A DNA stretch of 49,455 bases from JADFDG01 sp965232985. Lineage in GTDB: Bacteria; Pseudomonadota; Gammaproteobacteria; Pseudomonadales; JADFDG01. The first letter of the stretch is position 1, and each line of letters opens with the position of its first letter. The notes beneath the pieces were generated by a model, which was given only the letters and a program-made list of their open reading frames with translations, was not told the origin of the DNA and made no database searches. A program made the translations under genes and the position numbers. The stretch covers positions 1-49,455 of the forward strand of contig CBDDRC010000002.1 of NCBI GenBank assembly GCA_965232985.1. The letters are read 5' to 3'. Shown piece by piece: positions 27,490 through 35,853 of this stretch.

Positions 27490-28182
27490 TCAGCGCTCCA
27501 CGCCGAAATCAGGCGGCGCGATAATGTAGTCGAGATGCTGGCCTTGGTATTCGGGTTGATTGATCACTTTCGCAAGGCGCTTGAGGGTGATAAATGGCGC
27601 ATCCTGAAGCAGGATATTGGTAATCCACTCTGGAATGTAGCCGCCGGGATCAAGAACCATTTCGTAAACAACCTGCACCTGGTTGCCGCCAAGCCAGTGG
27701 AAATCGAAACGGGCATTGAACGCCGGGCAACGCACGTAGTCTTCATTGGGCGGCAGCAACCCGGGCGCATTTTCGAAACGGATCGCCAGATCGTAGGTGC
27801 CCGGCGGTGTCCAGCCATGAGCACGTGCCACCGCTTCGCGATCGGCCACCGGCCAGGGCAGATCGGTCTGGAAAATCAGGTCGCGATCAAGCGGACTGTG
27901 CCGCCCGAATTCCTGCACCGAGGAGACGTACTGCAACCAGCGCGGCGCATTGGCATAATCGTTGATCACCGCACCGATCGCGTGCCAGTCGTTTACCTGC
28001 ATGACCGTGACGCCGCGAAACGTCTTCAGCCGCGAACCCTCGCGATGCTGCATGTAAACCTTGATACCTTGCTTATTGCTGACCAGACGCCACGCTGCCT
28101 CGTCGGCGGGCACGGCAAAAGCCGACTGCCCGGCAATTGACAGCAACAGGGTAAACAACAAAAAACGGCGCAGGAAAATCAC
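27490..28182 (-). CDS. Secreted START-domain lipid-binding family protein
   Basis: 230-aa protein with an N-terminal signal peptide (VIFLRRFLLFTLLLSIAGQS, ending SAFA) and a START/Bet v 1-like domain over the rest. Typical features are KVYMQHREGSRLKTFRGVTV, the helix DYANAPRWLQYVSSVQE, and a C-terminal helix with APFITLKRLAKVINQPEYQ. These domains bind lipids or other hydrophobic ligands; the ligand is unknown. The start GTG overlaps the stop of the Mpo1-like gene (GTGA); the longer frame would run into that gene and lose the signal peptide position. Confidence 0.8.
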   Translation of the reverse strand: MIFLRRFLLFTLLLSIAGQSAFAVPADEAAWRLVSNKQGIKVYMQHREGSRLKTFRGVTVMQVNDWHAIGAVINDYANAPRWLQYVSSVQEFGRHSPLDRDLIFQTDLPWPVADREAVARAHGWTPPGTYDLAIRFENAPGLLPPNEDYVRCPAFNARFDFHWLGGNQVQVVYEMVLDPGGYIPEWITNILLQDAPFITLKRLAKVINQPEYQGQHLDYIIAPPDFGVER

Positions 28183-28496
28183 CAGTCGATACGCCCGGTG
28201 AGGATGTCCTTGAACATCACGAAGTCGCCCATCAGGCTGTAGCGCGGCCACTTGAAGGTGGCCGGTCGGTTGCGTTCAAACACAAAGTGGCCAACCCAGG
28301 CGAACCCGTAACCCACCACTGGCAGCAACCACAGAAATACCCACTGCTGCGTTGCCAGCGCGAAGCCGGCGAGCGCCAGTGCACTCAAGGTGCCAATAAA
28401 ATGCAGGCGCCGTGAGGTGGGGTGCCCATGCTCAGCAAGATAGAACGGGTAGAACTCCCGGAAACTGTGGAATTCGCGTTCGCCGGTTTCGCTCAT
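28179..28496 (-). CDS. Mpo1-like (DUF962) small membrane protein
   Basis: 105-aa protein of the DUF962/Mpo1-like family. It shows YLAEHGHPTSRRLHFIGT and GHFVFERNRPATFKWPRYSL, which carry the family's conserved histidines, and two hydrophobic segments (about 33-66). Yeast Mpo1 is an Fe(II)-dependent dioxygenase that degrades 2-hydroxy fatty acids. Bacterial members are mostly uncharacterised, so a lipid-related role is a family-level inference. It overlaps the START-domain gene by 4 nt, and the pair probably forms a two-gene operon with a shared lipid theme. Confidence 0.83.
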   Translation of the reverse strand: MSETGEREFHSFREFYPFYLAEHGHPTSRRLHFIGTLSALALAGFALATQQWVFLWLLPVVGYGFAWVGHFVFERNRPATFKWPRYSLMGDFVMFKDILTGRIDW

Positions 28497-28683
28497 GGTG
28501 CAGCCTCCTTAAGGACGGGGTTCCCGGAAGAGAGTACCCGGTTGGACACAGTCCCTGCACGGTAGCCACGCCACCGGCGGGCGGCAAGCCGACAATTGTC
28601 GGCTCCGTGTGACAGCGCCCGGACCGGGCTGCTATAACCCCCGCTGCCCCGAATCATGTCCCCCGCCAGCCCAGGAGTCTCCC

Positions 28684-29961
28684 ATGGCAGTCCTGCCCCG
28701 TATCGACCTCTCTTTGCACCGCTGCAAAGTCCCGGACGACCTCGCCTGCGTCACCACCCGCGATGCGCACCGGGAAGTGCGTGCCGACGACCTCGGTTTG
28801 GCCACCGACGCCATTGATCGCATCTGGGAGCGCACCGAGGCGCTTTATCGCACCGGCATGAGTCCGGGCATCTCGCTGTGCCTGCGCTATCGCGGCCAGA
28901 TCGTCCTCAACCGTGCCATCGGCCACGCCCGCGGCAACGGCCCGCAAGATGGCGCCTACACGGAAAAAGAGCTGCTCACACCCGACACCCCTGTCTGCCT
29001 GTTCTCGGCATCGAAGGCGGTAACAGCAATGCTGGTGCACTGGCTGGCGCAGGAAGGCAAGATCAACCTGCTCGACCCGATCGCCCACTACATTCCCGAA
29101 TTCGCCAACCACGGCAAGGAAAACACCACCATCCAGCACCTGCTGTCGCATCGCGGCGGCGTCCCGCGCCTGGAGGGCGCCATCGATCCGACGGTGATGT
29201 TCGATCACGACGCCGTCATGCACATGCTCTGCAATGCACGCCCGGTATCACCGGGTGGCAGGCGTCTGGCCTACCACGCGATTACCGGCGGCTTCATCCT
29301 CGCCGAGATCGTGGCGCGTGCCTCCGGCCGCAGCGTGCGCGACATATTGCGCGACGTGATCCAGAAACCGCTGGGCATGCGCTATTTCAACTACGGCGCT
29401 GATCCCGCCGACGCGCACAAAGTCGCACTGAATTATTTCACCGGCATGAAGCCGATGTTTCCGTTCAACCGCTACATCAAGCATGTGCTCGGCGGTGATC
29501 TGGAAGAAGCGATCGACGTGTCAAACGACCCGCGCTGGCTGCAGGCGATCATTCCGGCCGGCAATATCTGCGCCACCGCCGAAGAAACAACGCGTTTCTT
29601 CGAGTTGCTGCGCCAGGGCGGCACGCTCAACGGGGTGCGCGTTTTTGATCCACTCACCGTGCATCGCGCGGTGATGGAGGCCGGCAAGGCCGAACTCGAC
29701 CGGACCCTGATGATGCCGATGCGCTACAGCATGGGCATGATGCTCGGCAGCAAACCGTTCGGCCTGATGGGCCCCTCCACCGAGCAGGCTTACGGCCACC
29801 TCGGCTTCGCCAACATCCTGGCCTGGGCCGACCCGGAACGGGAACTGTCCGCCGCGCTGCTCACCACCGGCAAACCGCTGGTGGGCCCGCATTTCGTGCC
29901 CTGGTTCAAGGTGCTGTGGGAAATTGCCGACCAGTTCCCGCAGAGCGATTTGCGCAAGTAG
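28684..29961 (+). CDS. Class C beta-lactamase-fold serine hydrolase (esterase EstB-like)
   Basis: 425-aa hydrolase with the class C beta-lactamase/penicillin-binding fold. The catalytic SxxK is S108-A-S-K111 (LFSASKAVTAM), the Y-x-N equivalent is Y197 in LAYHAITGG, and GHLGFANILAWAD near the C terminus stands for the KTG-like strand. There is no signal peptide, so it is likely cytoplasmic and an esterase, lactonase or peptidase rather than a true beta-lactamase. The ATG at 28,684 has AGGAG 7 nt upstream; the open frame before it is not needed. No antibiotic-resistance role can be claimed. Confidence 0.88.
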   Translation: MAVLPRIDLSLHRCKVPDDLACVTTRDAHREVRADDLGLATDAIDRIWERTEALYRTGMSPGISLCLRYRGQIVLNRAIGHARGNGPQDGAYTEKELLTPDTPVCLFSASKAVTAMLVHWLAQEGKINLLDPIAHYIPEFANHGKENTTIQHLLSHRGGVPRLEGAIDPTVMFDHDAVMHMLCNARPVSPGGRRLAYHAITGGFILAEIVARASGRSVRDILRDVIQKPLGMRYFNYGADPADAHKVALNYFTGMKPMFPFNRYIKHVLGGDLEEAIDVSNDPRWLQAIIPAGNICATAEETTRFFELLRQGGTLNGVRVFDPLTVHRAVMEAGKAELDRTLMMPMRYSMGMMLGSKPFGLMGPSTEQAYGHLGFANILAWADPERELSAALLTTGKPLVGPHFVPWFKVLWEIADQFPQSDLRK

Positions 29962-29999
29962 CCGGCGCCCAGCGCACCGACGCTACTGCTGCGCGGCGC

Positions 30000-30347
30000 T
30001 CAGCCGACCTCGACGAACACCTCGCCATTGACAACTTTCGTCGCAAAGGTCTTCAGTGGCTTTTCACCGCGCACCACATTCAGCATCTGCACGCCCGGCG
30101 GAAAATTTGCCCAGCAGGCAACAGCGCCGGTGCGCACGTCGAACTGCGCCCGATGAAACGGGCACTGGATTTTGCAGCCGTCGATCAGCTTGCCTTTCTT
30201 CAGTGACATGAACAGGTGCGTGCAACGGTTTTGCGTCGCGTAGAAGCCGTCATCCAGATGGAAGACCAATACAGTCTCGCCGTTGACAGCGAACTCCTTG
30301 TGCGAACCGACCGGCAGGTCGGATACGGAACAGACAGCGACAGCCAT
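30000..30347 (-). CDS. Rieske [2Fe-2S] ferredoxin
   Basis: 115-aa soluble Rieske protein. The cluster ligands are in C42-T-H44 and C62-P-F-H65 (RCTHLFMSLKKG, QCPFHRAQFD), within an all-beta fold of standard length. It resembles the ferredoxins of ring-hydroxylating dioxygenases and NirD-type subunits, but no oxygenase or reductase gene is next to it, so its partner is unknown. AAGGAG lies just upstream of the ATG. The nitronate monooxygenase gene upstream on the same strand is separated by 99 nt containing an imperfect inverted repeat, so co-transcription is uncertain. Confidence 0.9.
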   Translation of the reverse strand: MAVAVCSVSDLPVGSHKEFAVNGETVLVFHLDDGFYATQNRCTHLFMSLKKGKLIDGCKIQCPFHRAQFDVRTGAVACWANFPPGVQMLNVVRGEKPLKTFATKVVNGEVFVEVG

Positions 30348-30446
30348 GTTGCTTCTCCTTGTTGAGCCTCGCGGCGGCGAGATTGAGCATAACCTGCGGT
30401 TCCGCCGACCGTAAATGCGACGGCCGGCGGAAATACTGCCGCAGCA

Positions 30447-31427
30447 TCACTTCTGAATCATGCCCACCAGCCGTTGCAGAATCGTTGCCTCGCAATCGCG
30501 CACCAGGCGCTCGATCAGCTCCTGACAACTGGGTATATCGTCGATCAGGCCCTGCACCTGGCCGGCAGTCCAGACGCCGTATTCGAGATCGCCGGTTTTC
30601 AGCAATTCCCTGCCTTTGACGCCTGTTACCAGATCCTTGATGTCATCAAAGTTTGTCTCGCCCGGGCGCGCTTCAATTTCCAGCACTTTTTTTGCCACGG
30701 AATTCTTGTGGACGCGTGCGGTATTTTTCAGGGTGCGGTAAATCAACGCGGTATCCAGTTCGCTGGAATTCACCAGCGCCTGCTTGATGTTGTCGTGCAC
30801 CGGCGCTTCTTTCGTGGCAAGAAAACGCGTGCCCATGTTGATGCCCTCCGCACCCAGCGCGAGGCAAGCTGCCATTTGCGTGCCGGTGCCGATCCCGCCG
30901 GAAGCGAGCATCGGAATTTTCAGTTTCGCGGCGGCGGCCGGCAGCAACACCAGATTCGGCACATCGTCTTCGCCGGGGTGGCCGGCGCACTCAAAGCCGT
31001 CGACACTCACCGCCGCGACGCCAAGTTTCTCCGCCTTGAGCGCATGGCGAACACTGGTGCACTTGTGGATCACCAGCACGCCGTGGGCGCGAAACATCGG
31101 CATGTACGGTTCCGGGTTGCGCCCGGCTGTTTCCACCACTTTCACGCCCGCCTCGCAAATCACCCGCGCGTACTCCTCGTAGGGCACCGGTTTGATCGTC
31201 GGCAGAATGGTGAGGTTCACCCCGAACGGTTTGCTGGTCAGCGTCCGGCAACGCGCGATTTCCTTGCGCAGATCGTCCGGCGTCGGCTGGCTGAGTGCCG
31301 TAAGAATGCCAAGACCGCCAGCATTGGACACGGCAGCGGCGAGTTCGGCAAAGCCGACGTTCATCATGCCGCCCTGAACGATCGGGTGCTTGATGCCGAG
31401 CATCTCGGTGATACGGGTCTTGATCAT
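30447..31427 (-). CDS. Nitronate monooxygenase family FMN enzyme
   Basis: 326-aa TIM-barrel flavoprotein of the 2-nitropropane dioxygenase family. Visible are HPIVQGGMMNVGFAELAAAV, NAGGLGILTA, the H-containing GFECAGHPGEDD loop and the FMN phosphate-binding ASGGIGTGTQMAACLALGA. Class I members oxidise alkyl nitronates such as propionate 3-nitronate; FabK-type enoyl-ACP reductases share the fold and are the main alternative. The start ATG giving MIKTRITEML has GGAAG upstream; 47 upstream in-frame codons lack homology. Confidence 0.88.
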   Translation of the reverse strand: MIKTRITEMLGIKHPIVQGGMMNVGFAELAAAVSNAGGLGILTALSQPTPDDLRKEIARCRTLTSKPFGVNLTILPTIKPVPYEEYARVICEAGVKVVETAGRNPEPYMPMFRAHGVLVIHKCTSVRHALKAEKLGVAAVSVDGFECAGHPGEDDVPNLVLLPAAAAKLKIPMLASGGIGTGTQMAACLALGAEGINMGTRFLATKEAPVHDNIKQALVNSSELDTALIYRTLKNTARVHKNSVAKKVLEIEARPGETNFDDIKDLVTGVKGRELLKTGDLEYGVWTAGQVQGLIDDIPSCQELIERLVRDCEATILQRLVGMIQK

Positions 31428-31581
31428 GGTGCTTCCCATTTCCAGTGACGTGTCGGCCCAAACCAGGGGCCGCGGCTGTCTATCCGCAAAAAGCGAGGCG
31501 CGATCACACCATGGCTGAGTACTTCGGGCAATGACACGAGCGCTCAACGCCAGAGCCGGAAACATCAATCGTCAGCGGCTG

Positions 31582-32526
31582 CTATTCACCGGCTGCTGGC
31601 CGCAACCGCGTCAATACCCACTGCCGGAGCGTGCGCAGGCTGGATACCGGCAGCAAAAACCCGGCAACACCCGCCACCACCAGCAAAGCGCCAAGCAACA
31701 TGGCGGCCGTCAACCGCTCGTCGTTCACCAGCGCCCCGAGGCCCAGGGCGAATACCGGCGTGATCACGGTGATCAGTGCCGCACTTGCGGCCGGCATCTG
31801 CTTGAGCACCTGGTAATAACAGACAAAACCGAGCACCGAGCCAAACAGCGCCAGATACGCTATGGCGGCCAGCGACAGCATGAAATCCGCGCTTTGCGCC
31901 TCGGGCAGCGGCGCACCGCGCAACAACCAGGCGCCGGCATAGAACGGCAGCGACACCCACAGCGCCCCGGCGGTCTGGACCAGGGCATCGACCCCGCTGC
32001 CGAATTTGCGCACCAGCACGGCACTGACACTGAACAGCAACACGGCGCCCAGCAGCAGGACGATGCCGACGACATCAACCTGTGCAGCGCCCCGCTCGCT
32101 CTCACTGGTGATAAAAACCAGCCCGGCCAACGCGATCAGCGCCGCGCCAAAGCGCGCCATTCCCGGTAGCGGATCGACGGCAAGCGCACGCGCGCACAGG
32201 GCGGAGATGATCGGACTGAGTCCGAAGATGACCGAAATAAGTCCGCTGGGAACATGCGGGGCTGCCAGGTACGAAAGGTACATGGCGCCAAACACGCCGG
32301 GCAGCATCACCACATAGGTCAGCAGCGCCGCCCGATCACGCCGCAGCACACCACCGGTCGCCCATATCAGCAGGCTGGCCACCACAGCGCCGGCGGCCAT
32401 GCGCAGACCACCGGCGAGCTCCGCCGGGAAAGCGCGCGTGCTGAAGTAGAGAAACAACGGTGTGGTCGACCAGACAACAACCACGATCAGATACGACAGG
32501 GTGATCGGAAAAACAACGGCACGCAT
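31582..32526 (-). CDS. EamA/DMT-superfamily transporter
   Basis: 314-aa inner-membrane protein with about ten hydrophobic segments arranged as two EamA repeats (roughly 5-140 and 155-290). Features include LIVVVVWSTTPLFLYFSTR at the N terminus, SPIISALCARAL, and LFGSVLGFVCYYQVLKQMPAA with ITPVFALGLGALVNDE in the second repeat. Such proteins export amino acids, metabolites or drugs; the substrate is not predictable. The ATG at 32,526 has GGAGAGG upstream. A terminator-like hairpin lies about 90 nt before it on the same strand. Confidence 0.88.
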   Translation of the reverse strand: MRAVVFPITLSYLIVVVVWSTTPLFLYFSTRAFPAELAGGLRMAAGAVVASLLIWATGGVLRRDRAALLTYVVMLPGVFGAMYLSYLAAPHVPSGLISVIFGLSPIISALCARALAVDPLPGMARFGAALIALAGLVFITSESERGAAQVDVVGIVLLLGAVLLFSVSAVLVRKFGSGVDALVQTAGALWVSLPFYAGAWLLRGAPLPEAQSADFMLSLAAIAYLALFGSVLGFVCYYQVLKQMPAASAALITVITPVFALGLGALVNDERLTAAMLLGALLVVAGVAGFLLPVSSLRTLRQWVLTRLRPAAGE

Positions 32527-32616
32527 GCCACCTCTCCTGCTTGGAACACGCGGCCTGCGCGTATTCCCGGTGAAGAAGCCACTGCGATCACTGCCGGCGG
32601 GGACCCAAAACGACAA

Positions 32617-32644
32617 GGGCCGCAGGACAGTGTCGCTGCGGCCC
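32617..32644 (-). terminator. Terminator- or attenuator-like hairpin upstream of the EamA transporter
   Basis: The arms GGGCCGCAG and CTGCGGCCC (9 bp, perfect) flank a 10-nt loop. Read on the minus strand the stem is followed by TTGTCGTTTT, a partial U-tract. It sits about 90 nt upstream of the transporter ATG, so it could stop transcription coming from cca's side or act as a leader attenuator for the transporter. No leader peptide or ligand can be identified. Confidence 0.45.
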
Positions 32645-32788
32645 CCGGAAGCGTGATGTGGAATCAGTCACGCAAACGGCACCGCAAGCGGCACGGAATT
32701 CGTGCCACCCACAGCGCCTTGCGGTTGTCTTGCCTGATTGCTTCACACATCATGGGCCAATCATTCCTTAACCGATGTGGCGCCGTCA

Positions 32789-34030
32789 ATGCAGGCTTAT
32801 CTCGTCGGCGGTGCCGTGCGCGATGCGCTCCTGGGCCTGCCGGTCAAGGAACGCGACTGGGTGGTGGTCGGCGCAACGCCCGACGCTCTGGTGGCGCTTG
32901 GCTACACGCCCGTCGGCAAGGACTTTCCGGTTTTCCTCCACCCGCAGACGAAAGACGAATACGCGCTGGCCCGCACCGAGCGCAAGAACGGTCGCGGTTA
33001 CCACGGCTTCATCGTGCATGCCGATCCGCAGGTGACGCTCGAAGAAGACCTGTTGCGCCGCGATCTCACCATCAACGCCATTGCCCGGCATGAAAACGGC
33101 ACCCTCATCGACCCTTACGGCGGCCGCGCCGATCTGGATGCACGGCTGCTGCGGCACGTCTCACCTGCCTTCCGCGAAGATCCGCTGCGGGTGCTGCGCG
33201 TCGCGCGCTTCGCTGCCCGGTTTGCCTCGCAGGGCTTTAGCGTCGCCGCCGAAACCATGACGCTGCTGCGTGAAATGAGTCGCTCCGGCGAACTGAACGA
33301 TCTCACCGCCGAGCGCGTCTGGCAGGAAACACACCGCGCGCTGGCCGGCCCGTCGCCGCGCGTGTATTTCGAGACGCTGCGCGCCTGCGGGGCGCTTGCC
33401 GTGCTGTTTCCGGAAGCCGAAAAGCTTTGGGGCGTGCCGCAGCGCGCCGACTACCACCCGGAAATCGATACCGGCGTGCATGTCATGATGGTGCTCGATG
33501 CTGCCGAAAAACTTTCCGCTGCCGCGCAGGTGCGCTTTGCCGCGCTCACCCATGATCTGGGCAAGGGCGAAACGCCGGCCGAGGTATTGCCACGCCATGT
33601 CGGCCACGAGCACCGCAGCGTGAAACTGGTGCACCAGTTATGCGACCGCCTGCGCATTCCGAACGATTTCCGTGACCTCGCGGTGCATGTAGCGCATTTT
33701 CACGGTCTGGCGCACCGCGTCTACGAACTGCGGCCAGCCACGCTGCTCGAATTGCTGGAAAAAATCGACGCCTTTCGGCGACCGGATCGTTTCGCGGAAT
33801 TCGTCACTGCCTGCCAGGCCGACTATCTGGGCCGGCTCGGTTTTGAAGATCGCCCATACCCGCAGGGCGATTACCTGCACCGGGCGCTGACTCTGACCCA
33901 CCACATTGATGTTGGCCCGCTGCGCGAACGCGGCCTTGCCGGTGTCGCGCTCGGTAATGCCATCCGGCAGGAACGCATGCAGCGGCTCGCCGATCTCAAG
34001 GCGCAAACCGACAAAGAGCTGCCGGCATGA
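32789..34030 (+). CDS. cca: CCA tRNA nucleotidyltransferase (multifunctional Cca with HD domain)
   Basis: 413-aa class II nucleotidyltransferase that builds or repairs the 3' CCA end of tRNAs without a template. The N terminus YLVGGAVRDALLGLPVKERD is the catalytic signature, followed by RRDLTINAIARHENG, DPLRVLRVARFAARF and a C-terminal HD domain with ALTHDLGKGETP and HVAHFHG; the HD part has phosphatase and 2',3'-cyclic phosphodiesterase activity in E. coli. The start ATG giving MQAYLVGG matches the family; the longer frame adds 17 residues without homology. Its stop overlaps the next gene by 4 nt. Confidence 0.97.
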   Translation: MQAYLVGGAVRDALLGLPVKERDWVVVGATPDALVALGYTPVGKDFPVFLHPQTKDEYALARTERKNGRGYHGFIVHADPQVTLEEDLLRRDLTINAIARHENGTLIDPYGGRADLDARLLRHVSPAFREDPLRVLRVARFAARFASQGFSVAAETMTLLREMSRSGELNDLTAERVWQETHRALAGPSPRVYFETLRACGALAVLFPEAEKLWGVPQRADYHPEIDTGVHVMMVLDAAEKLSAAAQVRFAALTHDLGKGETPAEVLPRHVGHEHRSVKLVHQLCDRLRIPNDFRDLAVHVAHFHGLAHRVYELRPATLLELLEKIDAFRRPDRFAEFVTACQADYLGRLGFEDRPYPQGDYLHRALTLTHHIDVGPLRERGLAGVALGNAIRQERMQRLADLKAQTDKELPA

Positions 34031-34755
34031 AAGGTGCGGCGCTGGTTACCGGAGGCGCGAAGCGGATCGGTGCGGCGATCTGCCGGGCACTGCACGCGGA
34101 AGGTTATCGTGTACTCGTTCACTGCCACGCCTCGCGTACCGAGGGCGAACTGCTGGTCGCAACATTCAATGCATTGCGCCGCGATTCCGCCGTGCTGCTG
34201 CTCGGCGATCTTGCCGACGCAGGCGCGCTCGACAATATCCTCGCCGAAACCCGTGAGCTGGCGCCCGATCTGTCGCTGCTGGTCAACAATGCGTCGGCGT
34301 TTTTCCCGACGCCGCTCGATACTGCCACGCCTGAACAGTGGCATATTCTGGTCAACAGCAATCTGCGCGCGCCGTTTTTCCTCGCCCAAGGCCTGCACAA
34401 ATTACTCGCAGCGAATTTCGGCAGCATTATCAATCTCACCGACATCTATGCCGAGCGTCCGCTGAAGGATCACCCGCTCTATGCGATGACCAAAGCCGGC
34501 CTGGTCTCGCTGACCCGCTCGCTGGCGCACGATCTCGCCCCCGGCGTGCGCGTCAACGCGATCGCGCCTGGCGCAATCATCTGGCCGGAGCACGCCACCG
34601 ATGCCTATCAGCAGCGATTGCTGGCAAAAATTCCGCTGCAGCGTGTTGGCGACGCAGCCGACATCGCCCGCACCGTAATCTTTCTTGCCACCCAGGCCGA
34701 CTACATAACCGGCCAGGTCATCGCCGTTGATGGCGGCCGCTCGCTGAACATGTGA
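34027..34755 (+). CDS. Short-chain dehydrogenase, pteridine reductase-like (FolM type)
   Basis: 242-aa SDR enzyme. The cofactor loop TGGAKRIG fits the TGxxxRxG of pteridine reductases (NADPH-preferring) rather than the classical TGxxxGxG. Also seen are LLVNNASAFFPTPL (NNAS) and the active-site Y and K in HPLYAMTKAGLV, with S in IINLTDIYA replaced by T/D. Pteridine reductases reduce dihydrobiopterin, dihydromonapterin or dihydrofolate. The nearby folB and folK genes, about 1 kb away on the other strand, support a pterin/folate role. It is coupled to cca by an ATGA overlap. Confidence 0.85.
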   Translation: MKGAALVTGGAKRIGAAICRALHAEGYRVLVHCHASRTEGELLVATFNALRRDSAVLLLGDLADAGALDNILAETRELAPDLSLLVNNASAFFPTPLDTATPEQWHILVNSNLRAPFFLAQGLHKLLAANFGSIINLTDIYAERPLKDHPLYAMTKAGLVSLTRSLAHDLAPGVRVNAIAPGAIIWPEHATDAYQQRLLAKIPLQRVGDAADIARTVIFLATQADYITGQVIAVDGGRSLNM

Positions 34756-34763
34756 GGTTGGCC

Positions 34764-35192
34764 ATGAAAAGCATACTCATCGTCCTGCTGCTTGCCACGC
34801 CGATCGTCGCTGGCGCGGAAATATACAAATGGACCGACGCCCAGGGCCGGGTCCACTTCAGCGACAAGCCGGTTACCAAGAACGGCAAAACGGAAATTGT
34901 CGAGGTCAAGGATTACAAACCAGGCACTGACGAAAATGTCCGCCAGATCTACGAGCGCAACGACCGGTTACGCCACGCCACGACGGAAAAGACACCGAAA
35001 CAGCAGCAGGCCCCTGCGCTAACTGCCAAAAAACAACAGGCCGATTGCACGGCGGCAACTGCGCGACTCGCCAAGATTTCCCACCGGATCGAGTTCCATG
35101 ATGAGCAGGGCAACCTGGTACCGACAACGGAAAAGGAACGCGCGCGCAAAGAGCAGGAACTCCGCCTCTGGATAAGCGAAAACTGTACTTAA
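34764..35192 (+). CDS. Secreted DUF4124-domain protein
   Basis: 142-aa protein with a signal peptide (about 1-18, ending VAGA) and a DUF4124 domain immediately after it: AEIYKWTDAQGRVHFSDKPV. The rest is Gln/Lys-rich and probably helical, with two cysteines (in QQADCTAAT and at the C terminus). DUF4124 proteins are common in Proteobacteria and of unknown function, presumably periplasmic. The ATG with GAGG six bases upstream is preferred over the GTG four codons earlier. It follows the SDR gene by 8 nt and may be in the same operon. Confidence 0.85.
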   Translation: MKSILIVLLLATPIVAGAEIYKWTDAQGRVHFSDKPVTKNGKTEIVEVKDYKPGTDENVRQIYERNDRLRHATTEKTPKQQQAPALTAKKQQADCTAATARLAKISHRIEFHDEQGNLVPTTEKERARKEQELRLWISENCT

Positions 35193-35212
35193 CGTTACGG
35201 CAAACCGTCTTT

Positions 35213-35437
35213 GTGATTTTCGCCGGCCTGCTGGCACTGCCGGCAACCCTGGCACAGACAGAAATATTTCGCTGGCCAGACAGCAACGGCCGCAGGATCT
35301 GGAAAAAACGCAAACGCTCACCTGGCGAGCGTTACAGCTCGCGCTCATGCCAGGCAAACGGCCGTGCCTTTAGCGCCTGCAAATTGAAATCCCTTGCCGC
35401 AAGCAGTTCGCGCCAGCTCACGCCGAATGCCGGATGA
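35213..35437 (+). pseudogene. Probable decayed DUF4124 paralogue
   Basis: Just after the intact DUF4124 gene, a GTG-initiated frame reads a hydrophobic leader (FAGLLALPATLAQ) followed by TEIFRWPDSNGRRIW. This matches the EIYKWTDAQGRVHF core of the neighbour (E-I-aromatic-basic-W-x-D-x-x-G-R). After that, near 35,300, similarity ends in a basic stretch, and the frame runs on into the antisense of folK until a stop at 35,437. The likely explanation is a tandem duplicate that has lost its 3' part. A short expressed secreted peptide is possible but I see no good ribosome-binding site. Confidence 0.45.
35303..35333 (-). terminator. Rho-independent terminator of the folB-folK operon
   Basis: On the minus strand, AACGCTC and GAGCGTT arms (7 bp) enclose a 7-nt loop and are followed by TGCGTTTTTT. 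The stem begins inside the folK stop codon, which is the usual place for an intrinsic terminator after folK. Confidence 0.75.
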
Positions 35438-35853
35438 CATTCATCGGGCGCCACATCGGCCAGCGGCCGCAGCACAAACGCATGCTTCACGATTTCCGCA
35501 CGCGGCAGCGCTACGCCATCGACAATGCCTTGCACATCACCGAACGTGAGGATGTCGATGTCGAGCGTGCGATCGTTGTACTGGCGCCCCTGCGCACGCA
35601 CCCGCCCGTTGGCATCTTCCAGCGCCCGCAACCACGCCGACAACGCACCAACCGACATATCGGTATCAATTCCCACCACCAGATTGAGGAAGGGGCTGCC
35701 GACAAATCCTACCGATGCACTGTCGTACACCGGCGAGATCACCAGCTCGCCAAAACGCCCGGCAAGCGCATCCAGCGCGGCGCGGATATGCTGCTCGCGT
35801 TCGACGTTGCTACCCAGACTGAGCCATGCGCGCGCGTAGCCGGCGCGCATCAT
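35332..35853 (-). CDS. folK: 2-amino-4-hydroxy-6-hydroxymethyldihydropteridine diphosphokinase
   Basis: 173-aa HPPK that transfers pyrophosphate from ATP to hydroxymethyl-dihydropterin in folate synthesis. It shows the N-terminal AWLSLGSNV, the pterin-binding FLNLVVGIDT, and the signature NDRTLDIDILTFGD with two metal-binding Asp. The C terminus is slightly longer than in E. coli FolK (159 aa). It overlaps folB by 4 nt. In many gammaproteobacteria folK sits next to pcnB-panB; the folB-folK pair is another common arrangement. Confidence 0.95.
   Translation of the reverse strand: MMRAGYARAWLSLGSNVEREQHIRAALDALAGRFGELVISPVYDSASVGFVGSPFLNLVVGIDTDMSVGALSAWLRALEDANGRVRAQGRQYNDRTLDIDILTFGDVQGIVDGVALPRAEIVKHAFVLRPLADVAPDECHPAFGVSWRELLAARDFNLQALKARPFAWHEREL

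Noticed and set aside
28684..29961. True class C beta-lactamase / resistance gene
   Set aside because: The SxxK and tyrosine motifs are present, but there is no signal peptide and no KTG; EstB-like esterases share these features.
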